A stretch of DNA of 64,000 nt from contig SUZV01000014.1 of the NCBI GenBank assembly GCA_015059715.1, positions 1-64,000 on the forward strand, read 5' to 3'. This document shows positions 1-6,750 of the stretch, piece by piece; within the stretch, counting starts at the first letter, position 1; each line of letters starts with the position of its first letter. The translations under genes and the position numbers were made by a program. The notes below the pieces were generated by a model, which saw nothing but the letters and a program-made list of their open reading frames with translations, was not told where the DNA came from and did not search any database. Origin of the DNA: Rikenellaceae bacterium (GTDB taxonomy: Bacteria; Bacteroidota; Bacteroidia; Bacteroidales; Rikenellaceae).

Positions 1-112
1 CTTTGTCGAAGCTCAAAGACGAGTTTTCCTCGCCCTGGAGACGGTGAACATAGAGCTTTCGACCCTTTTCAGCCTTGAACTGCTGACCTGCAATCTCTAC
101 TATTACGTACAT
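1..112 (-). CDS. rplU: 50S ribosomal protein L21 (partial, N-terminus)
   Basis: The minus strand from 112 reads [17 protein letters not shown], followed by a lysine-rich stretch and YVHRLQGEE, which is the characteristic start of ribosomal protein L21, a 23S rRNA-binding protein of the large subunit. Only 37 codons are inside the window; the rest lies beyond base 1. In most bacteria rplU is followed by rpmA (L27), which would also be outside. A strong Bacteroidetes promoter lies just upstream at 144-174, so this is the first gene of its transcript. Confidence is high because the N-terminal motif is very conserved. Confidence 0.93.
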   Translation of the reverse strand, partial: MYVIVEIAGQQFKAEKGRKLYVHRLQGEENSSLSFDK

Positions 113-143
113 TTAATCTAAAAATTAGAATATTTAGCGGGTG

Positions 144-174
144 CAAATGTACGAAATTATTTTCATTCTGCAAA
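144..174 (-). promoter_or_regulatory. Bacteroidetes promoter for rplU
   Basis: On the minus strand a TTTG (-33 box, 171-174) is followed after 19 nt by TACATTTG (-7 box, 144-151). This is an exact match to the Bacteroidetes consensus TTTG-N19-21-TAnnTTTG. It leaves a leader of about 30 nt before the rplU start. Confidence 0.85.
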
Positions 175-318
175 CTATATACACAAAACTTTTCACTATT
201 TCTACTCCAATACTCTTTGGCACACTTTTAGAATCCTCTGCATTGCCCCCACTTGGGTCTACTTGTCATCTGTTATGTTAAATATTCTGTTGCCTATTGC
301 TTATGTCGAAACAATTTT

Positions 319-398
319 GTACCTTTATCATCATAATGATGCATCTACACAATATACCGTCACACGTGGTGTAAATTGCAAACTTTTTTGTATCTTTG
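319..398 (+). repeat. Single copy of the promoter-bearing repeat that is tandem at 59.3 kb
   Basis: This stretch holds the same ordered parts as the 87-bp units at 59317-59727: the 13-bp palindrome CATCATAATGATG, then GTCACACGTGGTGTAAATT with ACAC/GTGT arms, a T-run, and TATCTTTG (391-398) as -7 box. It is about 14 bp shorter than the tandem units between the two palindromes. The -33 position at 19-nt spacing is GGTG (368-371), inside the second palindrome. The -7 box ends seven bases before the first ATG of cysQ. The rest of the gap between rplU and cysQ (175-318) shows no gene. Confidence 0.8.
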
Positions 399-404
399 GA
401 AAAA

Positions 405-1289
405 ATGAGCGCGATGACAGATAATCAGAAATATACCACAACAGAGATTGAGCCATCAAACGATATAGAGCAGGGCATCCGAGAGTATCTTTGGGCGCGT
501 CAGTTTACTGCTGCTGTGCGTGCTGGGGCAGCTATTATGAGAATATATGAGCATAGCGACGACTACGATGTGTCGCTAAAGAGCGATAGGACACCCATAA
601 CCATTGCCGACCGTATGGCTCACGAAACGATAAAGCGCGAGCTCGGTGAGACACGCATCCCCATCCTCTCTGAGGAGGGTCGCGAGATGCGCTACGAGGA
701 GCGTTGTAACTGGGAGCTCTTCTGGCTTGTCGACCCATTGGATGGAACAGTTGAGTTTATCAAGCGTAATAATGAGTTTACCGTAAATATCGCGCTTATG
801 CAGAATAATAGGTGTGTCAGTGCTATTGTTTACGTGCCATATCTGCGTAAGATGTACCTCGCCGAGCGAGGTCGAGGTGCTTGGCTTATCGAGGGCGTAG
901 TGCCCGATGATACCACAGAGTATAGCTTTGAAGATATCGAGTCTATGGTTCGCTCATTACCTCTTCAGGAGGCTGAGCATGATAGGTATCGTGTTGCAGT
1001 CTCGCGCTCGCACCAGACCGAAGATACACACCAGCATATAGCGATGCTGCGTGAGCACTATCCCGACCTTGAGGTTGTAGAGCAGGGTAGCTCCTACAAG
1101 TTCTGCCTCTTGGCCGAGGGGCGTGTTGACTACTATATACGCACTACGCAGACCTCGGAGTGGGATACGGCAGCTGGCGAGTTGATACTCTTAGAGGCTG
1201 GGGGTTCTACTGCGGCTTACCCCTCGGGCCAGCCGCTTAGCTACAATAAAGAGTCGCTCTATAACCCCTGGTTTGTTGCGCGTAGATAG
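405..1289 (+). CDS. cysQ: 3'(2'),5'-bisphosphate nucleotidase CysQ
   Basis: Member of the inositol monophosphatase-like, Mg-dependent Li-sensitive phosphatase family, which removes the 3' phosphate from adenosine 3',5'-bisphosphate (PAP) made during sulfate assimilation and sulfotransfer. Visible motifs are ILSEEG (metal-binding Glu), DPLDGTVEF (the family DPxDGT signature) and the C-terminal WDTAAGE with its Asp ligand. It is about 294 aa, normal for the family. A longer reading frame opens at a TTG at 396, but that codon lies inside the promoter -7 box (391-398) and cannot be in the transcript, so ATG 405 (or ATG 414) is preferred. Transcription should start near 402, so the mRNA would be almost leaderless. 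Monocistronic; the next gene has its own promoter. Confidence 0.9.
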   Translation: MSAMTDNQKYTTTEIEPSNDIEQGIREYLWARQFTAAVRAGAAIMRIYEHSDDYDVSLKSDRTPITIADRMAHETIKRELGETRIPILSEEGREMRYEERCNWELFWLVDPLDGTVEFIKRNNEFTVNIALMQNNRCVSAIVYVPYLRKMYLAERGRGAWLIEGVVPDDTTEYSFEDIESMVRSLPLQEAEHDRYRVAVSRSHQTEDTHQHIAMLREHYPDLEVVEQGSSYKFCLLAEGRVDYYIRTTQTSEWDTAAGELILLEAGGSTAAYPSGQPLSYNKESLYNPWFVARR

Positions 1290-1350
1290 CTTATCGAAGC
1301 TCTTAATAACGGCGTATTGGTTTTATCGATACGCTGTTCGTTTTTATCTG

Positions 1351-1382
1351 TTTGATAGATTTATATTTTTGCTCTATTTTTG
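1351..1382 (+). promoter_or_regulatory. Promoter for the thioredoxin gene
   Basis: TTTG at 1351-1354, a 20-nt spacer, and TATTTTTG at 1375-1382 form an exact Bacteroidetes promoter, 61 nt ahead of the start codon at 1444. Confidence 0.85.
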
Positions 1383-1443
1383 CACTCAGAAACATAAAAG
1401 AGTTTAAACGAAGATATTATAAACAATTAAATATAGTAAAAAT

Positions 1444-1800
1444 ATGTCAGCAATACATCTATCAAAGGCTGGTTTTGACAGCCGCATAGCAAAAATCGAT
1501 TCAGTAGCTACCGAGTGGAAGTTTCTTGGAGAGCGTCCCGCGCTTATAGACTTCTTCGCTACGTGGTGCTCACCCTGTCAGCGTCTTTCGCCAATTATCG
1601 ATGAGCTTGCAGAGGAGTACAAAGGTAAGGTAGATATCTACAAGGTAGATGTCGATTCAGAGCAGGAGCTTGCCGCGCTCTTCCGTGTACGCTCAATACC
1701 TACGCTCGTATATATCCCAATGTCGGGTAAGCCTATCGTCGAGCCAGGAGGTCGCTCTAAGGGCGAATTGAAGGCTCTTATCGACGAGCGTCTGTTATAG
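1444..1800 (+). CDS. Thioredoxin
   Basis: A 118-aa cytoplasmic thioredoxin-fold protein with no signal peptide. The active-site motif is WCSPC (residues 41-45), a variant of the classical WCGPC, and the cis-proline loop is RSIPTL (Pro86). The order FFATWC, then KVDVDSE, then the cis-Pro segment is the usual thioredoxin layout. It should reduce protein disulfides using electrons from thioredoxin reductase, which is not in the window. The gene is near two OxyR-type and superoxide reductase genes (1.9-3.3 kb), which fits a redox or oxidative-stress neighbourhood. It has its own promoter and a strong hairpin behind it. The exact trx subtype cannot be assigned. Confidence 0.9.
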   Translation: MSAIHLSKAGFDSRIAKIDSVATEWKFLGERPALIDFFATWCSPCQRLSPIIDELAEEYKGKVDIYKVDVDSEQELAALFRVRSIPTLVYIPMSGKPIVEPGGRSKGELKALIDERLL

Positions 1801-1850
1801 GAGCAGTGTACACATAAGTAGAAAGTTTAGTTAAGTTAAGTTTGTATTTA

Positions 1851-1884
1851 GGAGGCTACCGCATCGCGCCGATGGGTAGCCTCC
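1851..1884. terminator. Bidirectional terminator between thioredoxin and lysR
   Basis: Perfect 10-bp stem GGAGGCTACC / GGTAGCCTCC with a 14-nt loop, between two convergent genes. It can serve both strands. Confidence 0.75.
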
Positions 1885-1908
1885 GCTCTATCTATTTATC
1901 GCCACGCG

Positions 1909-2835
1909 CTATAGCTTGATAGCAAACTTTCTAAGTCTTGGCTCTATCATCTCCTCGGGGATGATGCTCTTGATGGCCTCGGCAAGGATGTTGAGCATAC
2001 GCTCGCGCACAAAGTCACGACGCACGACAAAGGCTACCTCGCGCCCAGGAACTGGATTTTCGAGAGGGCGTGTATGACTTAGCTGCTCACTACTCATCAT
2101 CGCAAGCTGTAGTTCGGGGATGATTGTGTATCCTCCATTCTCATCGACAATGCGCATAAGAGTCTCCACGCTACCTGCTACATATATCGAGGCGTTGTTC
2201 ATGTCGGTCAGGCAGAATGGGAATTGTCCGATGTTGGGGCAGTAGCTCTCGCCTAATACCCATATGTTTTCGGCCGTAAGGCTCTGTGTGTCGAGAGTAT
2301 GGTGCGAATAGTTACTCTCCGAAGGGTGTAGGTAGGCAAAATAACGCTCTCTAAATATCGGAATCTCAAGTAGCTCCTCGTCGGATGTCGGTGTTGCGAG
2401 TATCGCTACGTGCAGCTCTGCGCGGTGCAGCTTCTGCTTTAGTGTGTCAACGCGCGCCTCCTCGACGTGTAGCGTGATGTCGGGGTGATGACGCTTTAGA
2501 TAGCTGAATAGCTTAGGTAGAATGTATGGAGCTATGGTTGAGGCGATACCCAAACGTATCTGCCCGATGCTAAGCTCCTTATGCGTAGCCACCAACTCCT
2601 CGACTTGCGAGGCGTTGTAGAGTACTACGCGAGCCTGAGCAATTACCTCCTCGCCGAGCGATGTGGGGCGTATAGGGTGCGATGAGCGGTCGAAGATGGT
2701 GATATCAAGCTCGGCCTCCAGTTTCTGAATTAGCGATGATAGGGTAGACTGAGTTACGCCACACGACTCTGCCGCCCTGACAAAGTGGCGATACTTATCC
2801 ACCGCCACGATATACTCCAGCTGTTGTAGTGTCAT
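1909..2835 (-). CDS. OxyR-like LysR-family transcriptional regulator
   Basis: A 308-aa LysR-type regulator: N-terminal winged helix-turn-helix (residues about 1-60, recognition region AAESCGVTQSTLSSLIQ) and a C-terminal two-lobed effector domain. It has cysteines at residues 199 and 208 (GESYC then eight residues then C), the same positions and spacing as the peroxide-sensing pair Cys199/Cys208 of E. coli OxyR, but the conserved C-L-R-D-Q stretch after the first Cys is replaced by C-P-N-I-G. It is transcribed divergently from superoxide reductase and shares its promoter region, so it most likely controls that gene and itself. The second LysR protein of the window (27484) is a closer OxyR match. 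What it senses (peroxide, superoxide or another oxidant) is not known from sequence. Confidence 0.88.
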   Translation of the reverse strand: MTLQQLEYIVAVDKYRHFVRAAESCGVTQSTLSSLIQKLEAELDITIFDRSSHPIRPTSLGEEVIAQARVVLYNASQVEELVATHKELSIGQIRLGIASTIAPYILPKLFSYLKRHHPDITLHVEEARVDTLKQKLHRAELHVAILATPTSDEELLEIPIFRERYFAYLHPSESNYSHHTLDTQSLTAENIWVLGESYCPNIGQFPFCLTDMNNASIYVAGSVETLMRIVDENGGYTIIPELQLAMMSSEQLSHTRPLENPVPGREVAFVVRRDFVRERMLNILAEAIKSIIPEEMIEPRLRKFAIKL

Positions 2836-2855
2836 AATTATCGGTTTTATCTATA

Positions 2856-2906
2856 CAAAGATAGAAATAATCTGTTTGATATAATCAAATTTATGTATTA
2901 TTTTTG
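2856..2906. promoter_or_regulatory. Divergent promoters sharing a palindromic operator (lysR / superoxide reductase)
   Basis: On the plus strand TTTG (2875-2878), 20 nt, TATTTTTG (2899-2906) drives superoxide reductase. On the minus strand TTTG (2886-2889), 22 nt, TATCTTTG (2856-2863) drives lysR. The two -33 boxes are the two ends of a perfect palindrome TTTGAT-ATA-ATCAAA (2875-2889). A protein bound there would cover both -33 boxes. The regulator encoded next door is the natural candidate. Confidence 0.75.
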
Positions 2907-2952
2907 CAGTAAGAAAAGAGAACAATAGTATAAACAATAAAAACTGAATATT

Positions 2953-3327
2953 ATGACAACGAAATTTTATAAGTGCGAGACTTGCGGTAATGTAGTAGTG
3001 AAATTGGTAGACTCTAAGGTTCCCCTCGTATGCTGTGGTAGTAAAATGCAGGAGTTGGTGCCCAATACGGTAGATGCCAGCAATGAGAAGCATGTACCTC
3101 AGGTGACACTGCTTGAGAATAACACTATTAAGGTGGAGGTTGGTAGCGTGGCACACCCTATGACCGCCGAGCACCACATTGCCTTTATCTACGTTGAGAC
3201 CGACAAGGGAGGTATTAAGGTTGACCTTACGGATAAGCCTGAGGCTATTGTTGCGTTAGGCGATGCAAAGGCAGTTGCGGTGTATGAGTATTGCAACCTT
3301 CATGGCCTCTGGAAGACAGAGTTGTAG
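2953..3327 (+). CDS. dfx: Desulfoferrodoxin (superoxide reductase, two-iron type)
   Basis: Reduces superoxide to hydrogen peroxide without producing oxygen, as used by anaerobes. The 124-aa protein has the full desulfoferrodoxin layout: an N-terminal desulforedoxin-like iron site with Cys8, Cys11, Cys27 and Cys28 (CxxC and CC), then the superoxide reductase domain with EKH (Glu45, Lys46, His47), HPMTAEHH (His68, His74/75) and CNLHGLW (Cys114, His117), i.e. the four-His-one-Cys iron site and its Glu/Lys pair. No signal peptide. It has its own promoter overlapping a palindrome, is divergent from the OxyR-like regulator, and is followed by a very strong terminator, so it is monocistronic. Confidence 0.96.
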   Translation: MTTKFYKCETCGNVVVKLVDSKVPLVCCGSKMQELVPNTVDASNEKHVPQVTLLENNTIKVEVGSVAHPMTAEHHIAFIYVETDKGGIKVDLTDKPEAIVALGDAKAVAVYEYCNLHGLWKTEL

Positions 3328-3351
3328 CGAAGTACGATATAGATTATATGA

Positions 3352-3384
3352 GGAGGCTGCCAAAAGACACTTTTGGCAGCCTCC
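3352..3384 (+). terminator. Rho-independent terminator after superoxide reductase
   Basis: Perfect 15-bp stem with a 3-nt loop (arms 3352-3366 and 3370-3384). The following TTAACTTT is only a weak T-tract. Confidence 0.8.
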
Positions 3385-3394
3385 TTAACTTTAA

Positions 3395-3431
3395 AATGCT
3401 CATTCCCTTAGGAAGACTGCGCTTTCGCAGC
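3395..3431. repeat. Partial foldback repeat, family 3
   Basis: AATGCTCA followed by the small hairpin TTCC-CTTA-GGAA and then a G/C-rich GACTGCGC matches the core seen at 54058-54086 and 54190-54218 (AATGCTCA, hairpin, CTCCGC). The hairpin arms differ in sequence between copies but still pair. A second small hairpin CTGCG-CTTT-CGCAG follows. Confidence 0.5.
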
Positions 3432-3471
3432 CTACGACCAGCTTTAAAATAGCTCTTGTTACTTACAGCAA

Positions 3472-3505
3472 AATGGAGTGTCCTAAAACTATTGGACACT
3501 CCATT
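3472..3505 (-). terminator. Terminator after tsf
   Basis: Perfect 12-bp stem AATGGAGTGTCC / GGACACTCCATT with a 10-nt loop, followed on the minus strand by TTTT. It lies 39 nt beyond the tsf stop codon and ends the ribosomal operon. Confidence 0.8.
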
Positions 3506-3544
3506 CTATCTAAAATAGGTCAGCTATGCTGCCACTATCGGAAA

Positions 3545-4375
3545 TTATGCCTCAAGAGCAAAACGCTTGTAAGCAACAACTGTAGCCTCCTTGTCAGCCT
3601 TCTGGATGAACTCGCAGATAGACTCCTTCTCGCCTACGAGAGCCTGGTTAAGAAGAGTGTTCTCCTCGAAGAACTTACGCATCTTACCCTCAGCAATCTT
3701 CTCAAGGATAGCCTCTGGCTTGTTAGCGTTCTTAGGATCCTGCTTCATCATCTCCATCTGGATAGCCTTCTCCTTCTCAACGATGTCTGCAGGGCAGTCG
3801 TTCTCGTCGATTGAGAGTGGAGCCATAGCAGTTGCCTGCATAGCTACCTTCTTAGCAGTATCCTCGTCGATAGCCTTGTTGAAGCCAAGGACAGTACCGA
3901 GCTTCTTGTTGAAGTGAACGTAAGATACGCAGTAAGGAGCCTCGATACGAGCGTAGTAAGCAAGCTCAACCTTCTCACCTGTCTGGCCAGACTTCTCTGT
4001 TACCATCTCCTCTACGGTGTTACCCTCAGCATTCTTAGCTGCCATAAGAGCGTCGCGGTCAGCGGCATCGTTAGCCACAGCAACATCCAAAATAGCATTT
4101 GCCGAAGCACCGAACTCAACGTTCTGAGCTACGAAGTCAGTCTCGCAAGCAAGGCAAAGGATATAACCCTTCTGGCCCACGATTTTAGTTACAACAATAC
4201 CCTCAGTTGCAGTGCGGTCTGAACGCTTAGCAACAACGAGCTTACCCTTCTCGCGGATGATATCCTTAGCACGCTCGAAATCGCCCTCAGCCTCCTGAAG
4301 AGCCTTCTTGCAATCCATCATACCTGCACCGGTCATCTTACGGAGCTTCATTACATCAGCTGCTTTGATTTCCAT
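3545..4375 (-). CDS. tsf: Translation elongation factor Ts
   Basis: Guanine nucleotide exchange factor that recycles EF-Tu-GDP. At 276 aa it is typical. The N-terminal UBA-like segment (VMKLRKMTGAGMMDCKKAL) and the EF-Tu-contacting TDFVAQN motif (within CETDFVAQN) are both present, as are the core and coiled-coil domains. It is the last gene of the minus-strand operon rplM-rpsI-rpsB-tsf, 105 nt after rpsB, the order found widely in bacteria. A strong terminator follows. Confidence 0.98.
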   Translation of the reverse strand: MEIKAADVMKLRKMTGAGMMDCKKALQEAEGDFERAKDIIREKGKLVVAKRSDRTATEGIVVTKIVGQKGYILCLACETDFVAQNVEFGASANAILDVAVANDAADRDALMAAKNAEGNTVEEMVTEKSGQTGEKVELAYYARIEAPYCVSYVHFNKKLGTVLGFNKAIDEDTAKKVAMQATAMAPLSIDENDCPADIVEKEKAIQMEMMKQDPKNANKPEAILEKIAEGKMRKFFEENTLLNQALVGEKESICEFIQKADKEATVVAYKRFALEA

Positions 4376-4420
4376 ATTTGTCAGTTTTTTTATTCGTTAA
4401 CAATGTGATTTTTAAAAACA

Positions 4421-4451
4421 ACCGGCGAGCGGGCCTTAGCCTACCCGCCGG
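4421..4451 (-). other. G/C-rich hairpin between rpsB and tsf
   Basis: The gap between rpsB and tsf holds an imperfect hairpin with CCGGCG and CGCCGG outer arms and a CGGG/CCCG inner part. It may be an intercistronic attenuator or RNA processing site that sets the tsf level. There is no long T-tract directly behind it, so full termination is unlikely. Confidence 0.4.
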
Positions 4452-4480
4452 CATTAGTTTGCCTCTTGGCTTACGAGAAA

Positions 4481-5323
4481 TTACTCAGCCTGAGTCTCCT
4501 CAGTTGCAGCAACAACCTCAGCTACGGTAGCCTCCTCGGCATCTACAGCGGCCTTCACAGCCTTCTTGATGCGTGGCTTAGCCTGCTTTGCGCCCTCCTG
4601 AGCCTCAGCCTCCTGAGCCTCCTTCTCCTTCTCGAGCTTGCGCTCCTCAGCACCCTCAGCGATAGCACCGCATACTACATCGAGGATAGTAGCGATAGAC
4701 TTCTGAGCATCGTCATTTGCAGGAATTACATAATCAATGTCGGTAGGATCACAACAAGTATCAACCATTGCAAATACTGGAATGCTCAAACGCTTAGCCT
4801 CCTTAACAGCATTCTGCTCCCTCTGTACGTCGATAACGAACAATGCAGCAGGTAGACGGTTAAGGTCAGCGATAGAACCGAGGTTCTTCTCAAGCTTTGC
4901 ACGCTGACGTGCAATCTGGAGCTTCTCGCGCTTTGAGAAATTGTCGAAAGTGCCGTCGTTGGTCATCTTATCGATGGTAGCCATCTTCTTTACGGCCTTA
5001 CGTATTGTTGGGAAGTTTGTAAGCATACCGCCTGCCCAACGCTCAGTAACGTAAGGCATACCTACGGCTGCTACCTTCTCGGCTACGATCTCCTTAGCCT
5101 GCTTCTTTGTTGCTACGAACAATACACGACGACCACTCTTTACAATCTGCTTAAGTGCAGCTGCTGCCTCGTCGAGCTTGATAACAGTCTTGTGAAGATC
5201 GATGATGTGGATACCGTTCTTCTCCATGAAGATATATGGAGCCATTTTAGGGTTCCACTTACGCTTAAGGTGACCGAAGTGTACACCGGCCTCCAAAAGT
5301 GTGTTAAAATCTGTACGTGCCAT
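4481..5323 (-). CDS. rpsB: 30S ribosomal protein S2
   Basis: Small-subunit protein needed for S1 docking and translation initiation. The N-terminus (LLEAGVHFGHLKRKWNPKM) and the segments RAGGMLTNF and CDPTDIDYVIPANDDA are classical S2 signatures. At 280 aa it is longer than the E. coli protein, with an Ala/Glu/Lys-rich acidic tail from about residue 230, a feature common in this phylum. It is preceded by an unusually long 267-nt gap after rpsI, which may be a regulatory leader, and is followed by tsf in the same operon. Confidence 0.98.
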   Translation of the reverse strand: MARTDFNTLLEAGVHFGHLKRKWNPKMAPYIFMEKNGIHIIDLHKTVIKLDEAAAALKQIVKSGRRVLFVATKKQAKEIVAEKVAAVGMPYVTERWAGGMLTNFPTIRKAVKKMATIDKMTNDGTFDNFSKREKLQIARQRAKLEKNLGSIADLNRLPAALFVIDVQREQNAVKEAKRLSIPVFAMVDTCCDPTDIDYVIPANDDAQKSIATILDVVCGAIAEGAEERKLEKEKEAQEAEAQEGAKQAKPRIKKAVKAAVDAEEATVAEVVAATEETQAE

Positions 5324-5590
5324 TTGTGTTCTTTTTTTTGTTTGTTAACTCTTTAATCAACCATCGAGTAGCGAGCCTTGGGCTGTTCTCGTCGGTTTAA
5401 TCGCAACTGGGCAACCATCGTGGCAGCACATCCTGTGCGTGTTGTAATGGTCAAATATTCTACGCTACGCACACCACCTGCATGCTGTGATGCTCTGCTG
5501 CGGCAAACCCACTTGGGAGGGTTGTGGTCCGCGTGGTTTTGAACCCGAGTTGTGCTCTGTTTTTTTTGTCGAAAGCGAGTCGCTGGCGAA
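5324..5590 (-). promoter_or_regulatory. Candidate structured leader upstream of rpsB
   Basis: 267 nt without a believable gene separate rpsI from rpsB, although the other gaps in the operon are 5 and 105 nt. On the minus strand it contains several local stems: CCC-AAGT-GGG, TGTGCGT pairing with ACGCACA across about 24 nt, and AGCC-CAA-GGCT close to the start codon, and an A-run after CGACAAAAAA. This resembles an autoregulatory ribosomal protein leader, but no known Rfam family was recognised. A small frame here (5353-5667) overlaps rpsI and has no protein-like character. Confidence 0.4.
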
Positions 5591-5977
5591 TTAACGCTTG
5601 CTGAACTGGAACTTACGACGTGCGCCAGGCTGACCTGGCTTCTTACGCTCAACCTCGCGTGAATCACGCATAAGGAAGCCGTTCTTCTTCAATACAGGGC
5701 GCATCTCTGCATCAATCTGGCAGAGAGCACGAGCGATACCCATACGGGCAGCCTCAGCCTGACCCTTGATACCACCACCTACGAGGTTGATAGTAACGTC
5801 GTAGTTCTCCAATGTATTGGTTACCAACAAAGGCTGCTTAACCTCATACTGAAGAATGTGCAAGGGGAAGTATACCTCGAGCTCCTTGTGGTTGATTGTA
5901 ATCTTACCTGTGCCAGGCTTCACGAATACGCGAGCGACAGCTGCCTTACGGCGACCTACGGTGTTTACAACTTCCAT
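5591..5977 (-). CDS. rpsI: 30S ribosomal protein S9
   Basis: Small-subunit head protein whose C-terminal tail reaches the P-site tRNA. The protein of 128 aa starts with VNTVGRRKAAVARVFVKPGTGKI and ends in the required basic tail RRKFQFSKR. The central GGGIKGQAEAARMGIARAL is the family core. It follows rplM by 5 nt in the same operon, the standard rplM-rpsI pair. The length is normal and nothing is unusual in the protein. Confidence 0.98.
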   Translation of the reverse strand: MEVVNTVGRRKAAVARVFVKPGTGKITINHKELEVYFPLHILQYEVKQPLLVTNTLENYDVTINLVGGGIKGQAEAARMGIARALCQIDAEMRPVLKKNGFLMRDSREVERKKPGQPGARRKFQFSKR

Positions 5978-5982
5978 AACTC

Positions 5983-6444
5983 TTACTTAATCTCGTTTAA
6001 CTTAATCTCCTTTGGGTTCTGTGCAGCGTGAGGGTGCTCTGCGCCAGCATAAACCTTCAAATTCTTCATAATTGCCTCACCCAAGCGAGTCTTAGGCAAC
6101 ATGCCGCGTACTGCGTGCTCAACAACGAACTGAGGCTTCTTGTCTGTAGTCAAGAAGTCAGCAGGTGTAGCGAAACGCTGACCACCAGGGAAACCTGTGT
6201 AGCGTGTGTAGACCTTGTCGGTCATCTTTGCGCCCGTAAGCTTCACCTTATCCGCGTTAATAACGATAACGTAGTCACCGCAATTAGTGTGGGGGGTGTA
6301 GCTGGGCTTGTTCTTGCCACGGAGGATCTTAGCTACCTGCGAAGCAAGACGTCCCAAAATCTCGTTTGTAGCGTCAATCACAAACCACTCCTTCTGAGCG
6401 TCGTCTGCCTTGACCGAGACTGTCTTGTAACTCTTTGAATCCAC
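5983..6444 (-). CDS. rplM: 50S ribosomal protein L13
   Basis: Early-assembling large-subunit protein. Signatures visible are WFVIDATNEILGRLASQVAKIL, GDYVIVINADKVKLTG, and MLPKTRLGEAIMKNLKVYAG. The 153-aa length is normal. It is the first gene of the rplM-rpsI-rpsB-tsf operon, with a promoter at 6513-6542 and a short hairpin at the beginning of the mRNA leader. Confidence 0.98.
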   Translation of the reverse strand: MDSKSYKTVSVKADDAQKEWFVIDATNEILGRLASQVAKILRGKNKPSYTPHTNCGDYVIVINADKVKLTGAKMTDKVYTRYTGFPGGQRFATPADFLTTDKKPQFVVEHAVRGMLPKTRLGEAIMKNLKVYAGAEHPHAAQNPKEIKLNEIK

Positions 6445-6488
6445 TTTTGTTTACGTTTAGTTAATACTTAAAATATTGTAATCCAATA

Positions 6489-6542
6489 CCCGAAAACGCT
6501 ATTTCGGGCCTGCAAAGATACTAAAATTTACTTAGATGCAAA
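6489..6542 (-). promoter_or_regulatory. Promoter and leader hairpin of the rplM operon
   Basis: Minus-strand -33 TTTG (6539-6542), an 18-nt spacer and -7 TATCTTTG (6513-6520). Directly after the expected start point comes a perfect 7-bp hairpin, CCCGAAA / TTTCGGG (arms 6489-6495 and 6502-6508), which would sit at the 5' end of the mRNA. It may protect the transcript or act in feedback control. The first idea is more cautious. Confidence 0.7.
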
Positions 6543-6608
6543 TCCGTTGCTAATCTTTTTTTTTAACAAAAAGGTCAATGTGTTATAAATTAATGTGTTA
6601 ACGTATTT

Positions 6609-6731
6609 TTAAGCTGCCTATTTAGTGTGGCCTATGGGGCGTTTTGGTGGGTTTCGATGGGTTACTATGGGTTTCGATGAGTTCCACTACCCCATAAACG
6701 CAACCGAGGATGTAGCATCCCACATCCTCGG
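6609..6731 (-). other. Gap with 10-bp repeats and the nptA terminator
   Basis: Between rplM and the Na/Pi transporter. Three degenerate 10-bp units of the type TCGATGGGTT lie at about 6652-6684; the same motif returns at 31300. A perfect 10-bp stem CCGAGGATGT / ACATCCTCGG (arms 6704-6713 and 6722-6731) follows and is the terminator for the minus-strand transporter gene ending at 6751. Confidence 0.65.
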
Positions 6732-6750
6732 CTCTGAGTTATCGTCACGA

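Noticed and set aside
396..404. TTG start for cysQ at 396
   Set aside because: This TTG is part of the -7 promoter box, so it would not be in the mRNA.
4466..4855. Leucine-rich plus-strand frame opposite rpsB
   Set aside because: Antisense shadow of the Ala/Glu-rich S2 tail.
5353..5667. Minus-strand open frame between rpsI and rpsB
   Set aside because: It overlaps rpsI in another frame and has a composition unlike protein; the region is better seen as a leader.
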